From Datura wrightii (taxonomy: Eukaryota > Streptophyta > Magnoliopsida > Solanales > Solanaceae), in assembly GCA_035772735.1 (NCBI GenBank), contig JASDFA010000007.1, forward strand, positions 87,009,501 to 87,073,500: a DNA stretch of 64,000 bases, read 5' to 3'. The position numbers were made by a program, and so were the translations under genes. Within the stretch, counting starts at the first letter, position 1. Each line of letters starts with the position of its first letter. This document shows, piece after piece, positions 24,846-36,097 of the stretch. Under the pieces are notes generated by a model. It ran no database searches and was not told where the DNA came from. It saw only the letters and a program-made list of their open reading frames with translations.

Positions 24846-25384
24846 TTATTTGTTTAGTCTGAATTTCAACTGGCCTACCTCCACATCTATTAGGGCCCTC
24901 CAAGTTGCAAGGAATGGTCGCCCCAAAATGATGGGGACCTCATAATCTACCTCGCAGTCCAGAATCACGAAGTCCACTGGGAATATGAATTTTTCCACCT
25001 TGACAAGCACGTCGAATAGGATCCCTACTGACTTTTTAACAGTTTTGTCAGCCATTAGTAGCCTCATAGTGGTTAGTGTGGGGGCTCCCAAGCCTAATTT
25101 CCTGAACACTGTCAAGGGCATCAAATTGATGCTAGCTCCCAAATCACAAAGTGCCCTTGCAAACTCGACATTCCCAATGGTGCAAGGTATAGTAAAGCAC
25201 TTGGGTCTTCCTTATTATAAGCTAGGACCCTTGTAGTTATGGCACTAAAGTGATGTACATTGTCAACCAGCTCATAGCTCACAGATCTCTTCTTAGCCAC
25301 CAAGTCCTTTATAAACTTTGCATATCCCCGCATTTGTTCCAATATCTCAACCAATGGTATGTTCACAGATAACTGTTTAAGCAT
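24846..25384 (-). pseudogene. Element G protease
   Basis: The frame at 25384-25121 carries the linker (LSVNIPLVEILEQMRGYAKFIKDL), and a -1/+1 shift near 25140 leads to 25142-24846. The latter holds the active-site segment GASINLMPLTVFRKLGLG and ILGRPFLAT. The Asp of the catalytic DLG lies just before the ATG, in the same frame. It is homologous to the H protease. It would cleave the gag precursor but is split by the frameshift. Confidence 0.85.
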
Positions 25385-25396
25385 TGAAAGGAATTT

Positions 25397-27148
25397 CTAG
25401 AACTTACCATTTTCCTCCTTTTTCTTGATCCTTTGAGGGAATGGTGGCAGTGGGCGCAAGATAGCTTTGTAGATTTGTGGTGCTCCTTGGTCATTGTCAG
25501 GTTCTTCTTCACCTCTTGGGGCCTCATCATGCTCAGCGCCCTTTGTCCCAACACTCTTCTTATTATCATCCATTATGCTTTCTTTCATCCGTTCAACTAC
25601 AACTGGAAATAGGGGGTCAACTGTGGTGTTACCACTCCTAGTCATCACCGTCATGCAATGGCCATCGTTCTGTGGGTTTTGGACGGTGTTGCTAGGTAGT
25701 GTACCCTTTTGTCTAGGGTGCATTGATGCTGATAGTAGCCCAAGTTGATGTTCAATCTGCTTGATGGCGGTAGCACGAGATTCCACTTTCTGACGCATAC
25801 TTGATAAGTCACTTCAGATCTCCTTTAACTGCTCATAAGTGGACCTCACCTTCTTCAACATCTCAGCCATCATTCTCTCTGACTTTGATTGCCCAATATC
25901 CCCCTCTCGTGCATTGGGAAGCACATAAACTCCAGCTCAGTCATTGCAGTATCCATCATTTCTTCTCCATTCTCCTTTACGCTCACGACCTCGGCTGTTG
26001 TCTCTGAACCCATTTCTGTTGTAGTTGTCTCTATATTGGTTTCGACCTTGATTTCCAGAACCTTGGCGCCAATTGTCTTGTCCAGAAGCTTGGGCGTTGG
26101 CTCGGAAACCCACCACTAGGTTATCCAGGAAGTTTTCCTCTTCCTCAGAATCAGAGTGATCAGCTCCTTGCTCCATTCCTTGAGTTCCCACTGCGTTTGC
26201 CTTTTTGGCTCCAGCTCCCATAATATGCTTTGTCAGCAAGTCCAATGATGTACTCATATGAGCCAACTCCTAGTCGCATTCTTCTTCTTTCCTTTGTTGG
26301 TCTACAGTCAAGCCACCAACATATGTACCGACCACTGCATCAGCCTCCCTCGTATGCCAGGCCATGTTCGTCTTAGTCACCTTATCAAGAATAGTGGCAG
26401 CTTGCTCCCAGGAGTGACTCATCAACGCTCCTCCTACCATCGTGTTCGCTACAACTTTGGTGCTATTATTCAAAGACCTATAAGAGATTTCCAACAAACT
26501 GTCATCTCGGATCTTGTGGTCCAGGCACTTTGTCAACTTCTCTTTGAACCTCAACAGGTTTCATGAAGTGCCTCTGTCTTAATTTGTTGGAAGTTGTAGA
26601 TCTCGTCTTTTAGCTACAACATTTTGGAGTGGGGGAAGAATCTCTCCAAAAAGGCCTGTTTGAGCTCCCTCCAATTGGTTATGGAGTTAATGGGCAACTC
26701 TGATAACCATAACATGGCTTCCCCTGATAGAGAGAAGGGGAAGAGTCTGAGCCGTATGGCATCCTGGCTTACTCCAGGAAACCTGTATGCCTTGCATATT
26801 CCTACAAAGTTCATCATGTGCAGGTTGGCATCATCCGCTGCATGACCACTGAACACCCCTTTCATGTTTAGCAATTGAGTCATGGTGCACATGATATCAA
26901 ATTTGGCCCCAGCAAGGTAGTGGTGGTGGCACAATTTCTCCAGTAGACCCAACTTCATCAATGTCTGGGTCCTCATCATCGAAGAACTGAGGGGCAAGTC
27001 TATAACCTTTGTTTCCCTTTTTGTGTCGACCAGCATTCACTACTTCTTCTCTAACATCATCTGTATCCTAGAGAGCAGCTTGTCAAGCTAGCTTGGCTTG
27101 CCTAGCTTCTTCATCTATGCGGGCTTCTCTTTGATCTTAGTTCTCCAT
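25397..27148 (-). pseudogene. Element G Athila-type gag
   Basis: Proposed start Met at 27148 (MEN, then a stop where Gln is expected). The gag core is in 27036-26614, with AADDANLHMMNFVGICKAYRFPG and RLRLFPFSLSGEAMLWL. It continues after a frameshift in 26554-25937 and 25798-25397. At the C-terminus there is an Arg/Gly/Asn-rich stretch (YRDNYNRNGFRDNSRGRERK) where a zinc knuckle would be expected. I see no CCHC motif. Internal stops are at about 26267, 25936 and 25799. It would form the capsid if intact. Confidence 0.85.
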
Positions 27149-27329
27149 TATGTGCAGTGGTTGTTCAATTTTTGGAATTAATGGAATAAGGGGATCTCCG
27201 CTACTCCGAGTGCTTGGCATTAACCGGAGAACAGCCTGTAGGTATCAAGAAAAACAAAAAGAAAACATAATTAAGGAAATAACTAACAAAAAGTCAAATA
27301 CAAGCTAATAATCTAGTCTTAGCCGCATT

Positions 27330-27346
27330 CCCCGACAACGGTGCAA
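27330..27346 (-). other. Element G primer binding site
   Basis: The minus strand reads TTGCACCGTTGTCGGGG, i.e. the Athila-type site TGGCGCCGTTGCCGGGG with three changes, 5 bases from the right LTR. Confidence 0.82.
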
Positions 27347-27351
27347 CTTTT

Positions 27352-28949
27352 TGATAATGGTCAAACCATACCTCCTACCGAAGTATGAAGTGGACTTTTT
27401 CAATAAAGAATCCAACTAAGAGGTTGGGGTTCAACTCACAGGGAATATGGAAGAGCTAGACTAAAGCCGGTAAGTGAACTTGTTAGGTAGTTACTCCAAA
27501 CTAGGGGTTTTAAAGAAAAATAGTAATTAAAAACACAGTTGAAATTATGTGTGAAATCAAGATTTAAATATAACTAGGGTTTTATGTTCCCCATGGGTTC
27601 ATAACTTCTTTGGGTATTCATACATGATCATCACCAATGCCTATTTGTAGAACTGATAACTAGGGTTCATTCAAACGACCGACCAGTACCTATTGAATGA
27701 CTATACTCAATTAGCCGACCAGATATCATGAGCATAATTTAACCTTTATCAATATGTCCCAAATTTAACTATCCTGCGAACACAACTCAAGTTAATACAA
27801 TGATCATCAATATCAAGGCTTTGTTGTAATTCTCTTTTCCTAATATCTACCTCTTAGACCTAAGAAAGTAAATAATTTAGGCAATTCCTAACATTATAAC
27901 CATTAAGAAATATTTAAGCATGAAGAGAATACAATACAAGTGTTCTGCATTGGTTTTGAATCACTTTTATGTAACCCTAGCTTGTTAATCCACCTTGGTT
28001 CCCACAACCCTAGCTATGGAGGTTAGCCTCTTATAGTTGCAAAATTTGATTTGTTTGCATAATTAAAGACATAAATCAATACTTACAATTATAATTGAGA
28101 GAAAAACGTCCTTGAATTAATCAGCAAAATACTTAAGAACAATATGAAGATTAAGAAAAGGTTGATCACAAGTTGAACAACTCAATTCTCACGTCTCTAT
28201 CTTCTTAATTTTGTTGCTAATCATTTCTAATCAGTCCTAATTACTTCTCGGCTGCTCTCTTATGAAAATTAAACATAAAATGTATTTATATAGACATAAA
28301 AATCATTTTTCTAAGCTAATAGGGTAAACTTCCATATCTACTACACTCGTGCCACGATTAGACCTATGACCTGTGACAGGCTTGTACGGGTCGTACCTGC
28401 CATCCGTAGGTCTTTAACTTGTTGAAATCCGGCTAAGATTTGGTGTTTTGGTACGACTCATACCATCTTCCTACAAGTCGTACTGAGTTTTCGTAGTTTA
28501 ATTTTGAAGACTCTGAATTTTTCTGAAGTTTGTCACAAGTGCCTTGGTACGACTCGTACCTTGCCATTAGAACTCGTACTATAGTCATCCATACCCAGAG
28601 TCATCTTTTGTGCAATTTTGCTGAATCTTTTCATGACTTAAAGTTACAACTCGTACAACGATCATACGACAGGTACTATGAGTCGTGGGTTGCATCTTTC
28701 TCAGCTCATCCTTCTAAACATTTCCACGAGTTTTAGTATGATTTGTACCATCAGTGTACGACTCGTACTGAGAGTGTCAGTTTGGCTCATTTTTTGCTCT
28801 TTTAAGCTTCTTTTTGACAATCTTGTTCCAACACCTAAGTTTACCTGAAAACACAAGAAAAGTACCTCATATCCATATAATCACACCTAAGTCCATGTTA
28901 TTTTCTTTAGTTTTGAGCGTCGAAAGTGCTGCAAATCCGCAACACATTA
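27352..28949 (-). repeat. Element G 5' LTR (right)
   Basis: 1598 bases from TGATAATGG to ACACATTA (CA changed to TA). It pairs with 18154-19776. The ACGASTCGT cluster is at 28360-28770, i.e. 180-590 bases from the LTR's 5' end. Confidence 0.88.
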
Positions 28950-28954
28950 GATAC

Positions 28955-31049
28955 CACAAGTCGTAGTGTCGCCCATGGTGACCCCAGGAGGTTTTTGGCA
29001 GTGAGGGTGATGGGAGGCGACCACGAGTCATTGTGTCTCCTGACAACTTGTGAAGTCAGTCATTGGTAGGATTAAGAAATTGTAAAAATCTTCCAGTGCA
29101 CCTAACAATTGGACCCCACGAGTCATTCCTAACGTCGTGACTCGTGGAGTGTCTCGTGAGGACTGGCAGGGTCCTTTTTCCTTCGAATTTTCTAAGGGTG
29201 TTTCAGTAATTTCCTAACCTCCTAGTCCTTAAACTACATTGTTTTGGGTTACTTTTTAGGGGATTTAGAGGGGATAAATGGTTTCCCCCCTCATTCCCCC
29301 TCAGATTTTCAGAAAAGTAACGGAAGTTTTCTCTCAAGAGCTCTTAAGAAAAACTAGGGTTCCTCATCCATTGCAGTAATTCAAGCTTCCTTCTCCAGGT
29401 AATTCTTAGCCAAGAATGTGGGAATTCAACAAGGGAATAGTTCTTCCCTTGTGTCCCAAAATTCTTCTTTATCTTCTCTATCGGTTCTAACCCTGAAACT
29501 TTCAAAATGTGAATAAATTACATGTTAAACTTGTTTAAATCATTTGGAACATTGTTTATGTCAATTGTAGATATTTTTCCACCAATTTGATACTATGTTG
29601 TTTCTTGTTCCTGTAAGGTGAAATCTAGCCCTAGTTCCCGAATGTACAAAAACTAGAATATTGCATAAGTGACTAAATATTGAAACTTGATTGATTCTAT
29701 CAGTGTTGGGGAATTGCCATATTGTTAGTTCGTATTAAAATCTCAGACAGATTTATGTCAATTCAGTTTCAGTCAAAATGTTAAAATACTCAGTGTTAGT
29801 CATAAATGTTAGCTGATCAGTTTGACTACAGAAACTCTTGAGGTGTCAGTAGTGCCTCCCAGTTATCAGAATTAGATTTAGTATCAGATTGTAGTGGTTG
29901 GTTAGGTTGTCATGACACTTTCAGATAAACAGCTCTGGCCAGCCTTAGGACCCCAACTTCAGATTATAGCTTGTTCTTTAAACGCTTATGACGCTTCTAG
30001 ATAAGCTGCTCTGACTAGTCTTAGAACCCAGTTATAGAATCTGGTCTGATAAGACTCTCAGGGTGCTTCCAGATAGGAATTCCTTACTAGTCTGGGGCCC
30101 CAGTTTTGAGCTATCAGGTTAGTAGCCAGTCTAGGGCTATCTAGTGGGAATAGGACTTAGCACCAAGCGGACCGAGGTTCCAGTGCACCCAGGTTCTCAG
30201 AACTATGTTGCCACCGTAGGATATATTTTTATTGGCCTCATGGCCCTAGACCTATAATCACCCAGTTCATGCCTTTATACCTTGGCAAGGTATATTAGGT
30301 CCTACCAATGAGGTGTATATATCGGACTCCACGTCTAGCTCATGTGGTTATATATCGGTTGTAGACTCTCCCACTAGTCAGCTCAGTTCAGCCTCAAATT
30401 AGTCAATTTAATTTTAGTTTTCTCAGTTTTGCATAGTTAGTTCAGACTCAGAAATCTCAAATTTAGGGCATGTCTTTGACCATCAGATAGGGTCATCGTG
30501 ACCATCTCAGTCTATTTCAGCTATTTCAGTTCAGATATCAGTTGGTCATGGCATGTCATTACAGATCAGTTATTTATTCCATTGTGTTATGTTTTCTCCC
30601 ACTTACTCAGTACCTTCAAATTACTGACATATACCTTTTATGCTATATTGTTTTATGATACAGTCGCAGTTTCTCAGACTCAGCATCTTTAGTAGATTTA
30701 CTCCGGTGATTCAATAGCAGTAGTGGTGAGTTCTCATCTTTAGAGGAAGATATTTGATTTTCTTCAGTTCATTTTCTTTCAGTCAGACTTTAGAGTTAGT
30801 TTGGGGTTTGTCCCAGCAACTCATTATTAGTAGATGGCTTTCAGCCATAATTTCAGATGTTCAGTATAGTTGTTCTTTCAGATGTATGAACTTATTATTA
30901 TATAAGTTTTCTTAAATGATTCCATTATTTAGATCTTCCGCTATGTTTACTCATAATTTCCAGTGTTATGATAGACCATGGGTTGACTTGGGATTACTTA
31001 TAATCCTAAGTACCGTGTCTCTTCCAGGGTATAGACTTAGGGGGTGACA
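28955..31049 (+). repeat. Element E 5' LTR, piece 3
   Basis: Continues E's LTR after the G target duplication and ends GGGGGTGACA next to the primer site. The homologue of the conserved splice donor (CAGGTATGTG in the 3' LTR) is mutated here to CAAGAATGTG at 29411-29420. An alternative AGGTAATT is present at 29397-29404. The odd-palindrome cluster continues to about 29170. Confidence 0.9.
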
Positions 31050-31053
31050 AACA

Positions 31054-31066
31054 TGGTATCAAAGCC
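31054..31066 (+). other. Element E primer binding site
   Basis: TGGTATCAAAGCC, 4 bases after the 5' LTR, the iMet-type site of plant gypsy elements (usually TGGTATCAGAGCC). Confidence 0.9.
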
Positions 31067-31093
31067 CTAGGTGTAGAGTATCCTCAGATGTCT

Positions 31094-31151
31094 GAAAGCC
31101 GCATCGAGTAGAGTCTTTTTCATGTGTGTAAAGTGCGCCACACTTATGATA
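31094..31151 (+). other. Conserved leader block (E copy)
   Basis: GAAAGCCGCATCGAGTAGAG at 31094-31113, then TCTTTTTCATG and GCGCCACACTTATGA downstream. Close copies occur in B, I and F at the same place between primer site and gag. Confidence 0.75.
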
Positions 31152-31232
31152 GGGAGGCTACGAGATGTTATTAGGCAAACTCCCTTTTGTTCATACTCTT
31201 TATCGTGCATTGAATTTCAATTCTAGGATCAT

Positions 31233-31262
31233 TCTCCTAACTCATGCTCTATTTCGTTTCAG
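31233..31262 (+). promoter_or_regulatory. Predicted 3' splice site before E gag
   Basis: Branch-point-like CTAAC, a pyrimidine-rich stretch and TTTCAG ending at 31262, six bases before the gag ATG at 31269. Element B has the same layout with identical CTAAC-to-CAG spacing (26 bases). This is a prediction from sequence only. Confidence 0.55.
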
Positions 31263-31268
31263 TGAATA

Positions 31269-32400
31269 ATGCCTCCGCGACGTGGTAATAGAAGAAGGGC
31301 CAGTAATGCTCATTGACCTGCCCCACCAGCTCCAGTAGCCCCTCAGGAGTAATCAATGTCCACCGCAGAGTTCAGGGCGGCTATCCAGTTGCTCTCATAG
31401 ACAATTACCAATCAGGTGAAACAGCAGGTGGTTCCAATCAATAATAATGGGTCCGTAGCAGCTACCTGAGTTTAGGACTTCAGTCGGATGAACCCTCCAG
31501 ATTTTCATGGATCTAAGGTGGGAAAGGACTCATAGGAGTTCGTGGATGAGATTAGAAATATCACTGGAATTATGGGTGTTAGCTTCTCGGAGAGCGCTGA
31601 CTTGGCTGCCGACCAGTTGAAAGGGGTAGCCTAGATATGGTACGAACAATGGAAGGAAGGGAGACCAGCGAGAGCAGGACCAGTGGAATGGGAGGAGTTC
31701 ACTATATTCTTCCTGGACAAATTCTTCCATCGGAAGCTCAGGGAGGTAAAGATGGAGGAATTCATGAAGCTGAAGTAGGGAAACAGAACAGTAGAAGAAT
31801 ATGCACTGGAGTTCACCAGGTTTTCTAGGTATGCTCCAGAGATGGTAGCCGAGCCAAGGGATGGCATGCTGAAGTTTGTGAATGGAGTTTCAAATTGTTC
31901 CTTAAGGAGTCCAGGGCAGCAATACTTATCAAGGAAATCAATTTCTTCAACCCTATAGTTCATGCTCAGCAGATTGAGATAGAAAAATTGAAAGATTTGG
32001 AGCGGGAGAAAAAATAGGCGAGAACCGGCCAATCAGATTATGGCCATCAAAGATTTTGTGGTAGTAGCCACTCACAACCTCAGCAGCAGAGGGCTCCAGC
32101 ACCCAGTTCATCTAGCACCGCTATTTGTTTGGTCCCGTAGGGATCGTAGGGGTGAACCATCTGGCTCTCAGTCCCATAGCTTTAGTGCCAGCAATCGCTA
32201 CCCAGCTTGCCCTAAGTGTGGCAAGAACCATCTAGGGGAGTATCTTCTGGCCGAGAGGGCTTTTTTGGTTGTGGGCAGCTTGGTCATCGCCTTAAAGAAT
32301 GCCCATCAGTTGGACGGGGGAGGTCACAATCCACTACTTCAACAGCTCCAGCAGGCCGACCAACTTAGCAGGACAACACTTTAGGTACGAATGACAGCTA
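31269..32400 (+). pseudogene. Element E gag
   Basis: Starts MPPRRGNRRRA, the usual start of Tekay/Del gag in nightshades. The gag core includes MNPPDFHGSK, IWYEQWKEGRP and LEFTRFSRYAPEMV. The first 190 codons contain eight stops. Five are TAG, several of them where Gln is expected (e.g. KLK*GNRTVEEY). The zinc-knuckle region (32262-32313) keeps GCGQLGHRLKEC in another frame, and the first Cys is lost. It is clearly non-functional. Confidence 0.87.
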
Positions 32401-32475
32401 GCGCCAAAATCGTTTTTATGAATTGTCTTCTCGTCGGGATCAGGAGAGCTCAATTGACGTGGTCATGGATATTTT

Positions 32476-32990
32476 ATGCCTTTTCATCTAGACATGTATG
32501 CCCTACTACATCCAGGATCCATACTTTTGTTCGTGACTCCCTATGTAGCATTCCAATTTGTTATCAGTCCAGAGGTCCTCTCAGAACCATTCTCAATCTC
32601 CACCCCAATTGGCAAGTCATTTAGAGCCAACAGAGTGTATAGAAATTGCACAGTCTCAATCCTCAATAAAGTCATTCCAGTTGACCTTGTAGAGTTAGAC
32701 ATGGTTTACTTCAGCCTCATTCTTGGCATGGATTGGTTACACTCTGGTTATCCCTTAGTCGACTGCAGAACTAGGGTCGTCAAGTTTCAATTTCCTAATG
32801 AGCCAACTTTAGAGTGGATGGGTAGTAGCTCAGTGGCTAAGGGTCAATTTATTTCCTACCTTAAGGCCAGAAAGCTTATTGCCAAAGGGTGTATTTATCA
32901 TCTAGTTCGGGTAAAAGATTCCAGCTCTGAGACCCCAAGTATCCAGTCAGTCCCAATTTTCAGCGAGTTCCTTAATTTGTTTCCTTAAGA
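32476..32990 (+). pseudogene. Element E aspartic protease
   Basis: DMYALLHPGSILLFVTPYVA corresponds to the usual (L)LDPGSTLSFVTPYVA, and the catalytic Asp is changed to His. Downstream are GMDWLHSGYPLVDC and the linker to RT (YLKARKLIAKGCIYHLVRVKD). The frame ends at a TAA at 32986-32988. It is in a different frame from gag. Confidence 0.85.
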
Positions 32991-32996
32991 TCTTCC

Positions 32997-34515
32997 CGAA
33001 GTCCCTCCTAAGCGAGAAATAGATTTCTATATAGACCTTCTTCTAGATACTCAGCCTATCTCCATCCCTCCTTATAGAATGGCTCCAGCTTAGCTTAAGG
33101 AGTTAAAGGAGAAGCTAAAAGACCTTCTTGACAAAGATTTTATCAGGCCCAACATCTCTCTCTGGGGCGCTCCAATACCATTCATGAGAAAGAAAGATAG
33201 TATCCTCAGAGTGTGCATCAATTACCATCAACTAAGGTTACAGTCAAGAATAGGTACCCCCTACCCAGGATTGACAACTTTTTTTATCAGCTTCAGGGAG
33301 CCAGTTGTTTCTCCAAAATCGATCTCAGGTCGGGGTATCATCAGCTAAGAGTCATAGAGTGTGACATACTGAAAACATCTTTCAACACTCAATATGGTCA
33401 CTACGAGTTCGTTGTTATGTCCTTTGGACTCACAAATGCTCCCGCAGCTTTTATGGACTTGATGAACAGAGTCTTCAAGCAGTATATGGATATGTTCGTC
33501 ATTGTATTTATTGATGACATTCTGGTATACTCAATAAATGAGGAAGAGCATGCTAATCACCTAAGGATAGTGCTTCAGATACTCAGAGATCGCCAGTTGT
33601 TCGCCAAGTTCAGTAAATGCGAATTCTGGTTGAAGCCCGTGACTTTCCTGGGCTATACGATCTCGAGTGAGGGTATTTAGGTTGATCCTCAAAAGATAGA
33701 AGTAGTGAAAGACTAGCCCAGACCTACCTCCCCAACCGAAATCAGAAGTTTCTTTGGTTTATCCGGTTACTATGGACATTTTGTGGAAGTCTTTTCCTCT
33801 ATAGCATCCCCTCTAACTAGGCTGACTTAGAAGAAGGTGAAATTTCAATCATCAAATGCTTGTGAGAAGTGTTTTCAGGAGTTAAAAACTTGGCTCAATA
33901 CTGCTCCAACGTTGACCCTATCGAAAGTATTAGATGGGTTTATAGTGTGTTGCAATGCTTTGAGAGTTGGACCCGGTTGCGTTCTGATGCTGTGGGGAAA
34001 GGTGATAGCCTACACCTCCAGACAACTCAAAGTCCATGAAAAGAATTATCCGACTCATGACTTGGAGTTGGCAGCGGTGGTGTTTGCATTGAAAGTATGG
34101 AGACACTACCTGTACGGGGCTCACGTGGATGTTTTCACCGATCACAAGAGCCTTCAGTATGTGTTCAGTCAGAAAGACCTAAATCTTCATCAGAGAAGGT
34201 GGTTAGAGCTACTAAAGGACTATGACATCGTGCTATATCACTCTGGCAAAGCTAATGTTGTGGATGATGCCCTAAGCAGAGTGTCTATGGGGAGCGTGTC
34301 TTATGTTGAGGAAGGCAAAAAGGAGTTGGCAAAGGGTATCCACATTAGCTCGGTTGGGAGTACAGTTGGTTGATACAGCTGATGGTGGAGTAGTTGTACA
34401 GAGTGGATTAGATTCCTCATTGGTAGTTGAAGTTAAGTCAAGGCAGGATAAAGATCCTATACTGCTTAAACTGAAGGAGGCAGTTCTCAGAAAAGAAGTG
34501 GAGGGTTTCTCCTAA
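32997..34515 (+). pseudogene. Element E reverse transcriptase and RNase H
   Basis: The RT fingers/palm are seen from about 33140 in broken form. The main frame from 33213 has VTVKNRYPLPRIDNFFYQL, FSKIDLRSGYHQ, MSFGLTNAPAAFMDLMNRVF and the catalytic VFIDDILVYS near 33505. TAG stops follow at GI*VDPQK, KD*PRP and T*KKVKF. RNase H (33837-34373) has AYTSRQLKVHEKNYPTHDLE and FTDHKSLQYVFSQKDLNL, and a linker follows. All the stops sit where Gln or Trp is usual. Confidence 0.9.
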
Positions 34516-34519
34516 GGGA

Positions 34520-35864
34520 GAGATGGTGTACTTCGTTACCAGGGTAGATTATGCATACCGGATGTGGGTGATTTGAGATAGCAGATACTGACTAAAGCAC
34601 ACAGATTGAAATATTCCGTACATCATGGTGCTACTAAGATGTACCGTGATTTACGGGATGTTTACTAGTGGAACGGCATGAAGAGGGACATCACTAAATT
34701 TGTAGCTAAATGCCTAAACTGCCACCAAGTATAAGTAGAACACCAGAGACTGGGAGGTATGACCTAGGATATTAGCATACCCACATGGAAGTGGAAAGAA
34801 GTAAATATGGATTTTATTACGGGTTTACCTCGGACTCGTCGGCAACATGATTCAATTTGGGTGATAATAGACCGGATGACTAAGTCAGCACACTTCCTCC
34901 CAGTTAAAACTACAGATTCAGCTGAGGATTATGCTAGGCTATATATCCGGGAGTTAGTTAGAATTCATGGGGTTCCCTTATCCATTATCTCAAACAGAGG
35001 TACCCAGTTCACCTCTCACTTTTGAAAGTCATTTCAGAAGGGACTCGGTACCCTGGTCAAGCTCAGCATAACTTTTCACCCGCTTACATATGGACAAGTT
35101 GAGTGGACTATTCAGACCCTAGAAGATATGTTGAGGGCATGCTTGATCGATTTCAAGGGCAGCTGGGATGATCACTTGCCTCTCATCGAATTTGCATACA
35201 ACAACAGCTCCACTCCAGTATCCAGATGGCCTCGTTTAAGGCATTGTATGGTAGTATGTGTAGATCTTTTATCGGGTGATCTGTGGTTGGTGAAACTACT
35301 CTAATTGGGTTAGACTCAGTACATGAAGCTATGCAGAAGGTACAACTCATTCGATAAAGATTGAAAACAACTTAGAGTCGTCAGAAATCTTATGCTAATG
35401 TGAGGAGAAGAGAGTTGGAGTTTGCTATGAATGACTGGGTTTATCTGAAAATTTCACCCATGAAAGGGGTGATTAGATTTTGGAAGAAAGGAAATCTCAA
35501 TTTGAGATATGTGGGATCCTATAGGATTCAGAAGCGAATTGGCAAAGTAGCCTATGAGCTGGAATTACCTTCAGAATTGGCACCCGTGCACCCAGTATTC
35601 CATGTGTCACTATTGGAGAAGTGCATCGGTGATCCAACTTCAATTGTGCCATTAGGAAGTGTGGGAGTAAAAGATAGTCTCTCTTATGAAGAGGTCCCAG
35701 TTCAGATCCTTGACCGTCAGGTACATAAGCTGAGGAACAATGAAGTAGCTTCAGTCAAAGTCTTGTGGAGGAATCAACAGGTTGAGGGAGCTATGTGAGA
35801 AGCCGAAGCAGATATGATGGCTAGATACCTATATTTGTTCTCTTCTGGCTCAATTTCAGTTTAA
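34520..35864 (+). pseudogene. Element E integrase with GPY region and chromodomain
   Basis: The HHCC zinc finger is degenerate (HHGATKMYRDL..., CLNCHQV). The core has MDFITGLPRTRRQHDSIWV. The second catalytic Asp of the usual SDRG is Asn (ISNRGTQFTSHF). The GPY region reads RYVGSYRIQKRIGKVAYELELP and a Tekay-type chromodomain ends the protein (VQILDRQVHKLRNNEVASVKVLWRNQ). The terminal stop TAA is at 35862-35864. The chromodomain would direct integration to heterochromatin. A frameshift lies between about 35035 and 35400. Confidence 0.9.
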
Positions 35865-36062
35865 GGTACTAATTTCCTCCATAAAACTCTTTTCAATTTG
35901 TGTCTTCCAATTTCTTTCATGTAAATGAATATGTGTATGATTAGTGAATACAGTTCAGCCTTGTAGTTCAGTTCGGAGGTAGTCATTCCATTAGTTTTCA
36001 GCTTTCATGATCAATTTTTGAGTATAATGATTGCAATTCTTTGCTTTCCTATGTGTTTTCCA

Positions 36063-36097
36063 ACATTCAAGGATGAATGTTTCCAAGGGGGAGATAT
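36063..36097 (+). other. Element E hairpin and polypurine tract
   Basis: ACATTCAAGGATGAATGT (36063-36080) is a perfect 7-base stem with loop AGGA. TTCC and the polypurine tract AAGGGGGAGATAT (36085-36097) follow, abutting the 3' LTR. Confidence 0.85.

Larger units (their letters stand above)
18154..28949 (-). mobile_element. Element G: Athila-type gag-protease element with an extra ORF
   Basis: LTRs 18154-19776 and 27352-28949 enclose a minus-strand internal region with primer site, gag, protease and a second ORF of the 'putative plant transposon protein' type. RT, RNase H and integrase are absent. Flanks GACAC (18149-18153) and GATAC (28950-28954) are the target duplication with one change. 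Both sides continue E's LTR. G resembles H in gag-protease content and 3' noncoding region, and fits the gag-only class sometimes called TR-GAG. Confidence 0.88.
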
